From the NCBI RefSeq assembly GCF_000753735.1, contig NZ_JPIN01000005.1, positions 186,001 to 250,000 of the forward strand: a stretch of DNA of 64,000 nucleotides, given 5' to 3'. Every line of letters starts with the position of its first letter. The stretch's first letter is position 1. The position numbers and the translations under genes were made by a program. The notes below the pieces were generated by a model, which was not told where the DNA came from, searched no databases, and saw only the letters and a list, made by a program, of their open reading frames with translations. Below, piece after piece: positions 44,435-53,135 of the stretch. Source of the DNA: Pseudidiomarina atlantica. Its GTDB lineage: Bacteria > Pseudomonadota > Gammaproteobacteria > Enterobacterales > Alteromonadaceae.

Positions 44435-46456
44435 ATGGGAATGATGGGTCGCGCAACAACTAAAATCGTTATCGCTGCATTAACAGCAGGCAGCCTGTGG
44501 GGTTGTAGCTTCAATCCTGAACCGATCACGGTCAATCCAGATCGCATGCAAAACGCGGCCGAGCCTATCGATGAAAACCTCAGTGAAGCATCTGATACCA
44601 TCGAAAGTCAGGGTTTCCAACGCTTGCGCTCGCTTGATTATGAAAACTATCTAAAGCGCAGTGATCGTGACCCCGCCATGGAATTTAGCGACAACGACAC
44701 GCATACCATTAGTGCCAACGAATTGCCCATGCGCAACTTCATTGAGACAGTATTTGGTAAAGCCCTCGAAACTAATTACGTGATTGCTGTAAAGGAAGAG
44801 TTACGTAAGAACGTCACCTTGAACTTATCCAAAGCCGTCAGCTCACGCGAGCTGTTCCGGTTGTCGCGGCAATTACTCATCGACAATGGCCTCGATGTCG
44901 CGCTGCGCGATAACACCTATTATATTTTCCCGCGCACCAATGAGCGTGCCGACGTGGTCATTGGCTTCGGTCGTCGTTATGCCGACGTGCCCGATACCGC
45001 GCAAAATATTTTGCAGGTCATTCCGCTCAAATACGGTCTAAAAACCTCGCTGGAGCGCACCTTACGCAACCTGACCAGCGTCAGTTTGTCGGCCGATATG
45101 ACGCAAAACGCCTTTTTTGCCGAAGGCTCACGCGCTGAAATCATTCGCTTGCTTGATTTAATCTACTTGCTCGATGTGCCAGCTAACCGCGGACGTAATA
45201 TCGCCATGGTGGAGCTGACTTACTTGGCGCCAATGGATTATATCGACCAGCTCAAAGAACTGATGGAAGCCGAAGGTATTAGCGTCGGTCGCCAAGCTGG
45301 CATGGGCGTCGCTGTGCATACGGTCCCCGTCAATCAGCTAGGGGCCGTGGCCATGTTCGCCTCCAACGAAGAAGTGCTGGAACGAGCACGCTATTGGACG
45401 CAACAAATCGATCAGCCTAGCCAAGGACCAGAAAAAGGCTATTACATTTACCACCCACGCTATGCGCGGGCGTCTGACCTTGGTGCATCGATTGGTTCAT
45501 TGATCGGCGGTTCCTACACCGGCGGTAATAATTCGCGTGATACCCAGTCAGCGCAGGGCGGCACCGGGCAAGCCAGTGCCACCACCAGTAGCAATGGCAA
45601 CATGACCATGACCGTCGACGAGCGCTCCAACTCGATTATTTTCTACACCACAGGTGGCGATTACAAAGCGCTGCTACCGGTGATCAAACGCCTCGATGTC
45701 ATGCCAAAACAAATTGTACTCGACGCCACCATTGCCGAAGTCACTATGACGGATGAATTCTCGCAGGGCTTCGAGTTTGCCTTCCGTAACGGCGAGTACA
45801 GCGGCGGTACGCTGGGCTCATTTGGCGTCAATGACCTCGGCGGATTTGCGCTGAACTGGGTCGACGGCTTCGATCGCTTTATCGCGCGCTTGCAGCAGAG
45901 CACCAATTTGGTCAACGTGATTTCGAACCCAACGCTGGTGGTACGCGATGGCGTTGCAGCCAGCATCAACGTTGGCAACGATATCCCGACGGTGGGCTCG
46001 ACCACCTTTACCGAAGACCTGCAAAGCCAAACGCAGTCGGTCACCTATCGTAAAACCGGCGTGCAATTAAGTGTCACACCAACCATTAATGCGCAAGGCC
46101 TGGTAGTGTTACAAATTAATCAAACGATCTCGAACACGTCGCCAACAGGGCCGTCTGTGGCGGGAAATCCGAGTATCTTCGAACGCACCATCACTACCGA
46201 GGTGATTGCGCAAAGCGGACAAACCATTTTGCTGGGCGGTCTGATTTCTGAGAACACCTCGAGTGGCGACAGCAAGGTTCCGATTATGGGCGATATTCCA
46301 GTGTTGGGTAACTTGTTTAAATCGGAGAGTGAATCAAAAGAAAAAACCGAATTGGTGATTTTTATCACACCGCGAATTATTGAGCGGACAGAACAGTGGG
46401 AAGAAATCAGAAAAACTATCGCAGATGGCTTGACAACTATCTCGGTTAACGACTAA
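44435..46456 (+). CDS. gspD: Lipidated secretin (GspD-like) of the second type II system
   Basis: 673 residues from ATG 44435; ATGs at 44441 and 44444 are possible and better spaced from AAGGGGA. The N-terminal signal ends in LWGCSF, a lipobox with the acylated cysteine at residue 24 and Ser at +2, which predicts outer-membrane sorting. N domains follow (FIETVFGKALETNYVIAV, IPLKYGLKTSLERTLRNL), then a Gly/Ser/Thr-rich linker (near 365-390) and the secretin domain (VGNDIPTVGSTTF, LLGGLISENTSSGDSKVPI). Lipidated secretins such as HxcQ reach the outer membrane without a pilotin. Last gene of the cluster. Confidence 0.9.
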   Translation: MGMMGRATTKIVIAALTAGSLWGCSFNPEPITVNPDRMQNAAEPIDENLSEASDTIESQGFQRLRSLDYENYLKRSDRDPAMEFSDNDTHTISANELPMRNFIETVFGKALETNYVIAVKEELRKNVTLNLSKAVSSRELFRLSRQLLIDNGLDVALRDNTYYIFPRTNERADVVIGFGRRYADVPDTAQNILQVIPLKYGLKTSLERTLRNLTSVSLSADMTQNAFFAEGSRAEIIRLLDLIYLLDVPANRGRNIAMVELTYLAPMDYIDQLKELMEAEGISVGRQAGMGVAVHTVPVNQLGAVAMFASNEEVLERARYWTQQIDQPSQGPEKGYYIYHPRYARASDLGASIGSLIGGSYTGGNNSRDTQSAQGGTGQASATTSSNGNMTMTVDERSNSIIFYTTGGDYKALLPVIKRLDVMPKQIVLDATIAEVTMTDEFSQGFEFAFRNGEYSGGTLGSFGVNDLGGFALNWVDGFDRFIARLQQSTNLVNVISNPTLVVRDGVAASINVGNDIPTVGSTTFTEDLQSQTQSVTYRKTGVQLSVTPTINAQGLVVLQINQTISNTSPTGPSVAGNPSIFERTITTEVIAQSGQTILLGGLISENTSSGDSKVPIMGDIPVLGNLFKSESESKEKTELVIFITPRIIERTEQWEEIRKTIADGLTTISVND

Positions 46457-46765
46457 TCTTGCTTTCAACTTTGCAAAATTGTTGAGCTATGGACGTGCTT
46501 ATAACCATAATTAACAAACTCAACAGCAAAGCTTTTTGGGGAACTCCGGTTTGGAGTTTGCGAAAAAAATTTGGACTCTAGCTCTTCGTAGAGTGTTCTC
46601 AGGCAAGCCTAATCACCTTGGACCTGGGACCTGCAACTTGAAAAAGCGCGAAAGTTCATAGCAAATCGAAGCGACCAAGTTTGAATAACGCGGTCAATTT
46701 GATAACTACAGAGAAGAAGGCACAGGAATGCTGGAATCTCTTATTTCATGAAATTGGAGAACATC
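46457..46765 (+). promoter_or_regulatory. 309-nt leader of the secreted-protein gene
   Basis: No convincing gene. It holds a hairpin AACTCC-GGTTT-GGAGTT (46542-46558) whose 3' side can instead pair with CAAACTC at 46514-46520, a weak CTCTA/TAGAG stem (46577-46594), a GGACCTGGGACCT direct repeat, and candidate -35/-10 pairs (TTGAAT 46681, TAACTA 46703). It probably contains the promoter and a structured 5' UTR, which would fit a stable, abundant mRNA. No terminator for the secretin operon is evident here. Confidence 0.4.
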
Positions 46766-48508
46766 ATGACAAACATGTTTAAACGTTCGCTAGTAGCTTT
46801 GGCAATCGCCGGCGCTAGCACGGGAGCGATGGCTGCAGACGTCTCTCTCACTGACACTACGTATGCGACAGATGAATTCATGTCTACCATGGAGCAAATC
46901 TTGTCGAAAAATATCGTCTTAACTTTGAACGATGAGTACAAAGAAGGCGATTACATTTACTTGCGTCTTGAAGATGGTGCTTACATCGACGGCGCACCTG
47001 ACCAATTGACTGTTGGTTTCGGTGAGCAGTTCGACGAAGGCGACTTCGCGGGCAACGGTGTAATCCCAGCAGCAGCTGGTAGCTACAACGACGACGCAGA
47101 CGCAGAAGACGTAAACAAGGGTATCACTCTTGATTTCGTAGCTGAAACTGCTGACGACGCTGGTAACACTGTTCTTATCTACCGTGTAACCAACATCTTT
47201 GGTGACGAGAACACGAACTCAAACGACACCACTTACGGTATCAACCTTGACTTCGGTCGCTTCAACTTTGACGCGCCAGTGGTTGTTGCTCAAAACGGTG
47301 TAATGTTTGACACATTCTCACGTTTGGACGACCAGCCTTGGCCAACCAACACTAACCCATGGCCGTTTGACACTGTGTCAGCTCCTATGACTGACAACAC
47401 TCAGTTGTTCAAAATGGGTCCACAGTTCTACCTTGACGTAGAAGAAGAGTTCGAAGGCGAGTTAGACGTATGGGATTTCCGTCGTACCTTCCGTACTCCG
47501 GGCGCATCGCACGGTAACCAAGATACCTCATCTTCAAGCTTGTTCTGGGTTCGTACCACCGACAACCCTGACACAGGTACCTTAGCTGACGATAACGCCG
47601 GCGAATGGGACTTCGTAGTTCAAGTTGACAGCGATGTTGAAGAGCAAATCGAATTCACCTTGTCTGGTGACAACATGTTTGGTTGGATCGACAGCGCTAA
47701 CCCAGCGGGTCTCGAAGCAGTCTTCAGTGGTAACAGCTGTGCTTATATCAGCCACACGGCTTCAGTATTGAACTTCCGTTGTGCAAGCGTTGACGTACCT
47801 ACAGGTTTGTTGTTCGACCTAGTTGCGACTATGGATTCTGCACAGAATCCTAAGCAAGACGGTGAATTCACTATCTCTGCAAACGTCAACTGGACGCACA
47901 CTACTACGCAGTACACTGACGGTGGTGCAACTGACAACGTGAACTTCCCAGAAGACGGCGTATTGTTAGAGTCACCTGCTTACGGTGAAACTAGCTTGTC
48001 AGGTCTTTACGCTGGTGAGTGGACTGTTAACGGTTCTGTAACGCACATCCCATATATGCCTTACAGCGCACAGTCTGAAGCAGGCGAAATCGTACCAATC
48101 AGCCAGATCATCTACGTGACCAACAACTCACGTGATCCAGGCTTCGACGACGCAGTTGTCGGTGGTCCGAATGACTTCGACGGTCCAGCTCCTGAGAACA
48201 ACAACGTAGACCGCATCATCTGGGTTGAAGTTATGGAAGAAAATGGTGACACCACTACTTTCGAACTTGACGCTTTAGCTAACCCAGGCGTAACTGCAAT
48301 TGCTGGCGAAATCCGCTCTGCATTGTTCAACGCTGGTATGTTGGATCGCACTCGTTTCTTGTCACTGACTGTGAACGTAGCGGACTACCCAACTAACGTG
48401 TCTATCTACTCTGCATACAACGTCAACGGTTCTGACCGTGGCTGGGTACAAAACGACTCAGTACGTACCGATATGGACTTGTATCGCAACAACGACATCA
48501 TCGATTAA
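46766..48508 (+). CDS. Abundant acidic secreted protein, candidate S-layer/matrix protein
   Basis: 580 residues from ATG 46766 (GGAG 6 nt upstream); an ATG at 46748 would overlap the ribosome site. Signal peptide with AMA cleavage after residue 23. The mature part is very acidic with only five lysines, is rich in Asp, Asn and Thr, and has two cysteines (C325, C339) that could form a disulfide. Nearly all codons are the CGT, GGT, AAC, ATC and TTC types of highly expressed genes, unlike its neighbours. No enzyme motif is recognised. It follows a second type II secretion cluster and has its own terminator. Marine gammaproteobacterial S-layer proteins (Slr4 of Pseudoalteromonas) have this profile; I infer, and have not shown, such a role. 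Confidence 0.6.
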   Translation: MTNMFKRSLVALAIAGASTGAMAADVSLTDTTYATDEFMSTMEQILSKNIVLTLNDEYKEGDYIYLRLEDGAYIDGAPDQLTVGFGEQFDEGDFAGNGVIPAAAGSYNDDADAEDVNKGITLDFVAETADDAGNTVLIYRVTNIFGDENTNSNDTTYGINLDFGRFNFDAPVVVAQNGVMFDTFSRLDDQPWPTNTNPWPFDTVSAPMTDNTQLFKMGPQFYLDVEEEFEGELDVWDFRRTFRTPGASHGNQDTSSSSLFWVRTTDNPDTGTLADDNAGEWDFVVQVDSDVEEQIEFTLSGDNMFGWIDSANPAGLEAVFSGNSCAYISHTASVLNFRCASVDVPTGLLFDLVATMDSAQNPKQDGEFTISANVNWTHTTTQYTDGGATDNVNFPEDGVLLESPAYGETSLSGLYAGEWTVNGSVTHIPYMPYSAQSEAGEIVPISQIIYVTNNSRDPGFDDAVVGGPNDFDGPAPENNNVDRIIWVEVMEENGDTTTFELDALANPGVTAIAGEIRSALFNAGMLDRTRFLSLTVNVADYPTNVSIYSAYNVNGSDRGWVQNDSVRTDMDLYRNNDIID

Positions 48509-48550
48509 TAAGAGCTTTAAGCTAGTAATCGATAACAAAATCGTTATGAT

Positions 48551-48579
48551 AAAACGCTCCTTCGGGAGCGTTTTTTTTT
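48551..48579 (+). terminator. Strong intrinsic terminator of the secreted-protein gene
   Basis: AAAACGCTCC-TTCG-GGAGCGTTTT followed by more Ts. The loop is a C(UUCG)G tetraloop, which is unusually stable. An additional dyad (ATAAC/GTTAT) lies just before it at 48530-48547. It separates the gene from wzz. Confidence 0.93.
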
Positions 48580-48630
48580 GCTAAGATGGAACGCATAAAT
48601 AACTAACAATTGAACAATTAAGGAAAGCAT

Positions 48631-49536
48631 GTGAGTAGCAACAAAAGCGACTTAATGGCGTTTATACGGCTGATTCGAAGCAACTTTTGGTTTCTTGCAA
48701 TCTTCACCAGCGTATTTGCCGTGCTGGCAATAGTTGTTGCACTGTCACTACCGAACAAGTACTCATCGCAAGTGAAATTGGCCGCCGTTGAAGAAGAATC
48801 CAACTTTGGTTTAGGCGCACTAGCCGGGCAATTTGGTGGCTTAGCGAGTCTGGCTGGAGTGTCACTAGGTGGCAGCGACGTTAATCGTATTATCGATACC
48901 CTGAACTCACGTGACTTCATCAAATCCTTTATCCAAGAACAAGACATTGCGGTCGAGATTTTCGCCGTCGAAGAATGGGACATCGGTACGGATAGTTTCA
49001 TTTACGACGAAGATATCTACGACGCCCAAGCGCAACAGTGGGTGCGTGAGCCAGAGCCATTAAAAACCGTGGCACCAACCGACGAAGAATTGTACGAACG
49101 TTTTCGCGAAATGATGTCGGTTGGGCAAGACAAAAAAACCGATTTGATCACCTTATCGGTAACCCATTACAAACCAGCGCTGGCGCAACAGTGGGCGCAG
49201 CAACTTACACGAGCCCTGAGTGAATACCTGCGGGCGCAAGACCTTGCCGAAGCCGAGCGCAGTATCGCCTTTATTAACGAAAACTATGCCAAGGCGGAAA
49301 TTGTTGAAGTGCGCACTACCTTATCGCAAGTGCTGCAAGAACAATATCAAAAGCTGATGCTCACCAAAGTGCGTGATTATTACGGCTTTGAGATCCGCGA
49401 CTCCGCTTATTTACCAGAAGAAAAATCAAGTCCGAAGCGAGCGCTTATGGTGGTCGGTATCACCTTTTTAGGGGGCCTACTCGGGCTGTTTATTGTATTG
49501 GTACGGGTTTACGTAGCGGGCAGTAAAGATGCTTGA
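48631..49536 (+). CDS. Wzz-family polysaccharide chain-length regulator
   Basis: 301 residues, GTG start with AAGGAAA 7 nt upstream. Two membrane helices (about 16-39 and 272-296) enclose a periplasmic domain with a coiled coil, and the proline-rich SSPKRALMVVGI precedes the second helix, the Wzz signature. No tyrosine-kinase domain follows, so it is a PCP-1-like type that sets polymer length rather than a Wzc. It has a GALAGQFGGLASLAGVSLGG loop typical of Wzz proteins. Overlaps the polymerase gene by 8 nt. Confidence 0.88.
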   Translation: MSSNKSDLMAFIRLIRSNFWFLAIFTSVFAVLAIVVALSLPNKYSSQVKLAAVEEESNFGLGALAGQFGGLASLAGVSLGGSDVNRIIDTLNSRDFIKSFIQEQDIAVEIFAVEEWDIGTDSFIYDEDIYDAQAQQWVREPEPLKTVAPTDEELYERFREMMSVGQDKKTDLITLSVTHYKPALAQQWAQQLTRALSEYLRAQDLAEAERSIAFINENYAKAEIVEVRTTLSQVLQEQYQKLMLTKVRDYYGFEIRDSAYLPEEKSSPKRALMVVGITFLGGLLGLFIVLVRVYVAGSKDA

Positions 49537-50776
49537 AGGCATTTTTGCCGTTAGTGTGATTGTCTGTGCGCTGCTCATTGCACGGCGCCAAAACCGCATG
49601 ATCGGCGCCTTCATCGTCCTCTTTGCCGCGTACTATTACATCGGTTGGTTGTTTGCCAACAACATGACGCCGTGGCAGCTGAACTATTACAGCCTGGCGG
49701 TATCGGCATTGCTGGTCGGGGTGCTAATGGCCAATTTATTGGTGCATTACCGCCGTAGCTTAGCTCCTCAAAGCAAACCAAACGACAAGGCATTTGCCGC
49801 CGAATTACAAGCAACGCTTAAGCAACCGGCCAATTTCTATCTTAAACTTATCGTGCTGAGCTTGTATGCCATTGGCGTGCTTGCCTATGTTGCCTTAATT
49901 GCGCTGTACGGCGTGCCGGTGCTGAATATCGGTGACCGCTCAGCGGTGCCCGGCTATTTCACCTATATTATCGGGGTGATTTGGGTACTGTATCCGTATC
50001 TTTATGTCACGCTCGAACGTCGGCATGTACTGCCGGCGACCGCACTGACGTTTTTCATCTTATTGACGATGGGCTATCGCACACCATTAGTCATCACTAT
50101 TTTGTGTTTCATCTTCTTGAACCTAAAATACCAGCGATTTGTTATCTCAAGGCGGATGAAAATTCTGGGTGTGTTGTTGCTATTTGCCGTAGCTTCACTG
50201 TATCCGCTCATCCGCTTCCAAGAAGATCCGCAAGCGCTTATCACTTTGCTTGGCAACTTAGACCTACCGCCGGAACTGTTCTTATTGGCCCCCTTTATTT
50301 TGGTCTTCGCCGAGGGCTCGTCGGTGATTTTAGGCATTCACCAAATGCTGCCGAGCATTGGTCCGCAGTATGGTGCTTTCACTTTGTCAGGATTTGCCAC
50401 CGTGCTGCCCGGAGAACAGATCCATAGCCGTACTTTGCTGTCGTATTGGCTCGGCCGTACCAATTGGCAGGAATCGAGCACGACATCGTCACTGCTAGGG
50501 CAGTTTTTAATCGAGTTTGGTTATTGGGGCAGCATTGTGTGTTGTTTGCTGTTGGGCTTTTTTATGGCGTTAGGCTCGCAACGCTACTTTGAATCCACCG
50601 ACCGCATGAAAGACTTGCCCTTTGTGCTAGTGTTTGGCTTGCTGACCATCGGCATTCACACCGGTGTACTTGACCCCTTGGTAGTGTATGCCTTGATTTT
50701 GTATTGCTTAGTGCTGGTGGCAGATCGTCTGGGCGGGCCGCTGGCACAGTTTGTTAAGGCGCGTTATCGCGCCTAA
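49529..50776 (+). CDS. Wzy-like oligosaccharide repeat-unit polymerase
   Basis: 415 residues, about 10-12 predicted membrane helices and a large periplasmic loop (about 270-330) containing the HSRTLLSYWLGRTNWQESST stretch. Sequence similarity among Wzy proteins is low, so the call rests on topology, size and location between wzz and a flippase gene. It ends 4 nt into the opposing wzx gene. A membrane acyltransferase is less likely, as no catalytic His motif is seen. Confidence 0.72.
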   Translation: MLEGIFAVSVIVCALLIARRQNRMIGAFIVLFAAYYYIGWLFANNMTPWQLNYYSLAVSALLVGVLMANLLVHYRRSLAPQSKPNDKAFAAELQATLKQPANFYLKLIVLSLYAIGVLAYVALIALYGVPVLNIGDRSAVPGYFTYIIGVIWVLYPYLYVTLERRHVLPATALTFFILLTMGYRTPLVITILCFIFLNLKYQRFVISRRMKILGVLLLFAVASLYPLIRFQEDPQALITLLGNLDLPPELFLLAPFILVFAEGSSVILGIHQMLPSIGPQYGAFTLSGFATVLPGEQIHSRTLLSYWLGRTNWQESSTTSSLLGQFLIEFGYWGSIVCCLLLGFFMALGSQRYFESTDRMKDLPFVLVFGLLTIGIHTGVLDPLVVYALILYCLVLVADRLGGPLAQFVKARYRA

Positions 50777-51981
50777 TGCGCAAGCACGCGCTGAGCGTAG
50801 CGCTGCGCAAAGAAGTTGCGCAAGACAAAGTTAACCACCGCGGCAGCGAGCGCAATCATCAGCGCGAAAGTAGTACCGACGGCGTACAAGGCAATACCGA
50901 TGTAGGCCGCGTTGCCAAGTAAGGTGAGTAAATTCAGGCGGGCAACGTAGCCGTCCTCATTTTGCAGACTCAAATAGGTAAGCTTCACAAAGCTGCTTTG
51001 CGCCGCCAAAATCAACAGCGCGATCATCAGCGGCAACCACCAGATCTCCATTACCGCAATGCCCATTACGGCTAAATAGGCCAGCGTCAACACATAGGCC
51101 ACGACTACACCGGCCACCACCAAAGCTTGATAGCGGGTGCCAATGCTGCGCAACTGTTCGGCGCGGGTAGCAGGGTTCGCTAGTTGCGTCAAAATGGTAT
51201 TGCCATAGGTACGCGGCAATAAAATACTAATCGAAATACAGGACACTGCGAGCGCGACCACACTGACAATTTCGGCAGCGGCGATTTGCTTGATGGCCGC
51301 AGGTAAAATAAACACCGCGAAGATGCCGCCAGTGGTCGATACCGCAATGTTGCGAACTTCACGCAGCGACGGCCGTAAGCCATTGCTGCTCGATGCCGCA
51401 GGCAGACGTTGATGACTGAGCAACAACACCGCAAGCCCTAGCGCTAATGCCAGTGCGTAGATCAAATACAAATCGTGCTGGTTGACCGTTGTCGCCGCTT
51501 GGCTGACCCACCAAGGACCTAGCAAACAAGCCAATGAGATCAGCAATTCGGCCAGCGCCAACGGACCGAAGCGATGCAGCGCTATAAACCGATAGCGCAA
51601 CACGTAGTAGAGGTGTAGCAACACTAAAATGACGAGGCTATACCCTAACGAGAAAAGTAAGCCAAAAGCCCACAGTGCGACGCACAGGAGCCCAGAAAGG
51701 GCTAATCCTTGCAATGACTGACGGTAAATACTGCGGTGGTTGCCTTGAAAGTCAGGTTTGAGCAGGAAAAAACCAAAAGATTGCGCGAAAGCGGTGTTAA
51801 GCAACATCAACAAAAAGAAGTCACCACCGAAAGCGGCAGTTAAGTCGGCACTAAAAAATAAGATACTTGCGGAAAAGAGAATGACGCGCGATGCGCCGGG
51901 GCCACCTGTAGCGATAAGCGGCGGCAATGCCTGCTGCAAAAAAGCTTTAACTGTACGCGCGACAGCAGGAGTTGTTGTCAT
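50773..51981 (-). CDS. Wzx-like polysaccharide flippase
   Basis: 402 residues with about 12 predicted membrane helices in an MVF/MATE-like arrangement and few charged residues. It should flip the lipid-linked repeat unit to the periplasmic face. Last gene of a leftward operon (wecG-wecB-wecC-glycosyltransferase-wzx), with a 92-nt gap to the preceding gene. Convergent with wzy, with overlapping stop codons. Assigned from topology and context rather than specific motifs. Confidence 0.7.
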   Translation of the reverse strand: MTTTPAVARTVKAFLQQALPPLIATGGPGASRVILFSASILFFSADLTAAFGGDFFLLMLLNTAFAQSFGFFLLKPDFQGNHRSIYRQSLQGLALSGLLCVALWAFGLLFSLGYSLVILVLLHLYYVLRYRFIALHRFGPLALAELLISLACLLGPWWVSQAATTVNQHDLYLIYALALALGLAVLLLSHQRLPAASSSNGLRPSLREVRNIAVSTTGGIFAVFILPAAIKQIAAAEIVSVVALAVSCISISILLPRTYGNTILTQLANPATRAEQLRSIGTRYQALVVAGVVVAYVLTLAYLAVMGIAVMEIWWLPLMIALLILAAQSSFVKLTYLSLQNEDGYVARLNLLTLLGNAAYIGIALYAVGTTFALMIALAAAVVNFVLRNFFAQRYAQRVLAH

Positions 51982-52073
51982 TTATGCTTGGCCTCGTTTG
52001 CGCGGGTGGTACGCGCGGCAATGTTGGTAAAAACCGCGTTTGCATTGTGCCATGATGGCGCGCGCCGTTTCAA

Positions 52074-53135
52074 CTAATTAGACCCGGCACTGGCGCGTGC
52101 CGCGCAGGCGGCAAAAAAACGCTGCAAGTCGGCGACCACAGGTTCCACCGCGAACTGCTGCTGGGCATAAGCGCGGGCTTGAGTGCTGAGTTGCGCGTGG
52201 TGCTCGGTGCAATAGCGAATGGCGTCGGCCAAATCGTGTGAATCGCCGCGTTCGACTAAGTAGCCGGCCTGTTGATGGGGCACCACGTCCGGCGTTGGCC
52301 CGTGGGCGAGGGCGACCACCGGCAAGCCGACCGCCATGGCTTCGATAAAGCCCATGCCGAAGGCGTCAAAGGCCGATGGCAAGACAAACAGGTGATGCTG
52401 TTGCAGCACCGCGATTTTGTCGGCGTAATCGACCCAGCCTAAAAACGTCACCCGCGACTGCAAGCCGAAGCGCGTCACCAAACCTTGCAACAAGGTCAGG
52501 TCGGCGCCTTCGCCCGCAATGCTCAGCTGATAATGCTCAGGCAGCTGCAACAGTGCGCCGATGACGCTATGCACATTTTTGCCCGGCACTAAGCGGGTCA
52601 TGCACAGCAAGCGTACCGGTTCATCTGCGCCTAAGCGCGCAGCCGGTGCCGCCGCCAGAAATTGTGCATCAAGGGTGTTTGGCACCACGTGTACGCGCTC
52701 AGGTGCAACGCCTAAGCGGTCAATCAAGAGGTCTCGCCACCACGGCGTCAGTACACAAATGCCGTCGGCAACGGCCAGCATACGCCGCAAGAGCCAGCGC
52801 CGCCACGCCGAGGTCAAATAGTCAGCGGTGGCCGCTGAGTGAAACTGCAAAACGACAACTGCACCACGACGCTTAGCCACGCGTGCAAGTAAGTACTTAC
52901 GCAGCATCGACAACCAGCGCGCACAATGCAGCCAAACAATATCGCCGGCTTGTACTTCGTTGCGCAGCCGCGCGGCAGCAGCACGGTAGGCGGCAAGCTT
53001 ACCGCTGGTGCCGCGGTGGGACTCAATGACATTCAAGCCATGTTGTTGCAACTGTGGGCTTTCGCAAAAACTCACCAGTGCGGTACTGATACCGCCCTTG
53101 CCGTGTTTGACCGCAGTCGCAACTAAGTGAATCAT
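52074..53135 (-). CDS. GT4-family glycosyltransferase
   Basis: 353 residues, GT-B fold. The C-terminal half has VRLLCMTRLVPGKNVHSVIG and the donor-binding SAFDAFGMGFIEAMAVGLPV; the usual EX7E motif is DX7E here. The N-terminal glycine-rich stretch is AVKHGKGGISTAL. Likely adds a further sugar to the WecA-WecG product. Donor and acceptor cannot be read from sequence. It is the only glycosyltransferase besides WecG in the operon. Overlaps wecC by 4 nt. Confidence 0.88.
   Translation of the reverse strand: MIHLVATAVKHGKGGISTALVSFCESPQLQQHGLNVIESHRGTSGKLAAYRAAAARLRNEVQAGDIVWLHCARWLSMLRKYLLARVAKRRGAVVVLQFHSAATADYLTSAWRRWLLRRMLAVADGICVLTPWWRDLLIDRLGVAPERVHVVPNTLDAQFLAAAPAARLGADEPVRLLCMTRLVPGKNVHSVIGALLQLPEHYQLSIAGEGADLTLLQGLVTRFGLQSRVTFLGWVDYADKIAVLQQHHLFVLPSAFDAFGMGFIEAMAVGLPVVALAHGPTPDVVPHQQAGYLVERGDSHDLADAIRYCTEHHAQLSTQARAYAQQQFAVEPVVADLQRFFAACAARASAGSN

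Noticed and set aside
36540-46456. Second secretion cluster as an MSHA pilus locus
   Set aside because: Gene order, several minor pseudopilins in H-I-J-K order and absence of an MshA-type major pilin set or MshH/I/J/K/Q genes argue for a type II system.
50773-50776. Frameshift or fusion between wzy and wzx-like genes
   Set aside because: They are on opposite strands and simply share overlapping stop codons.
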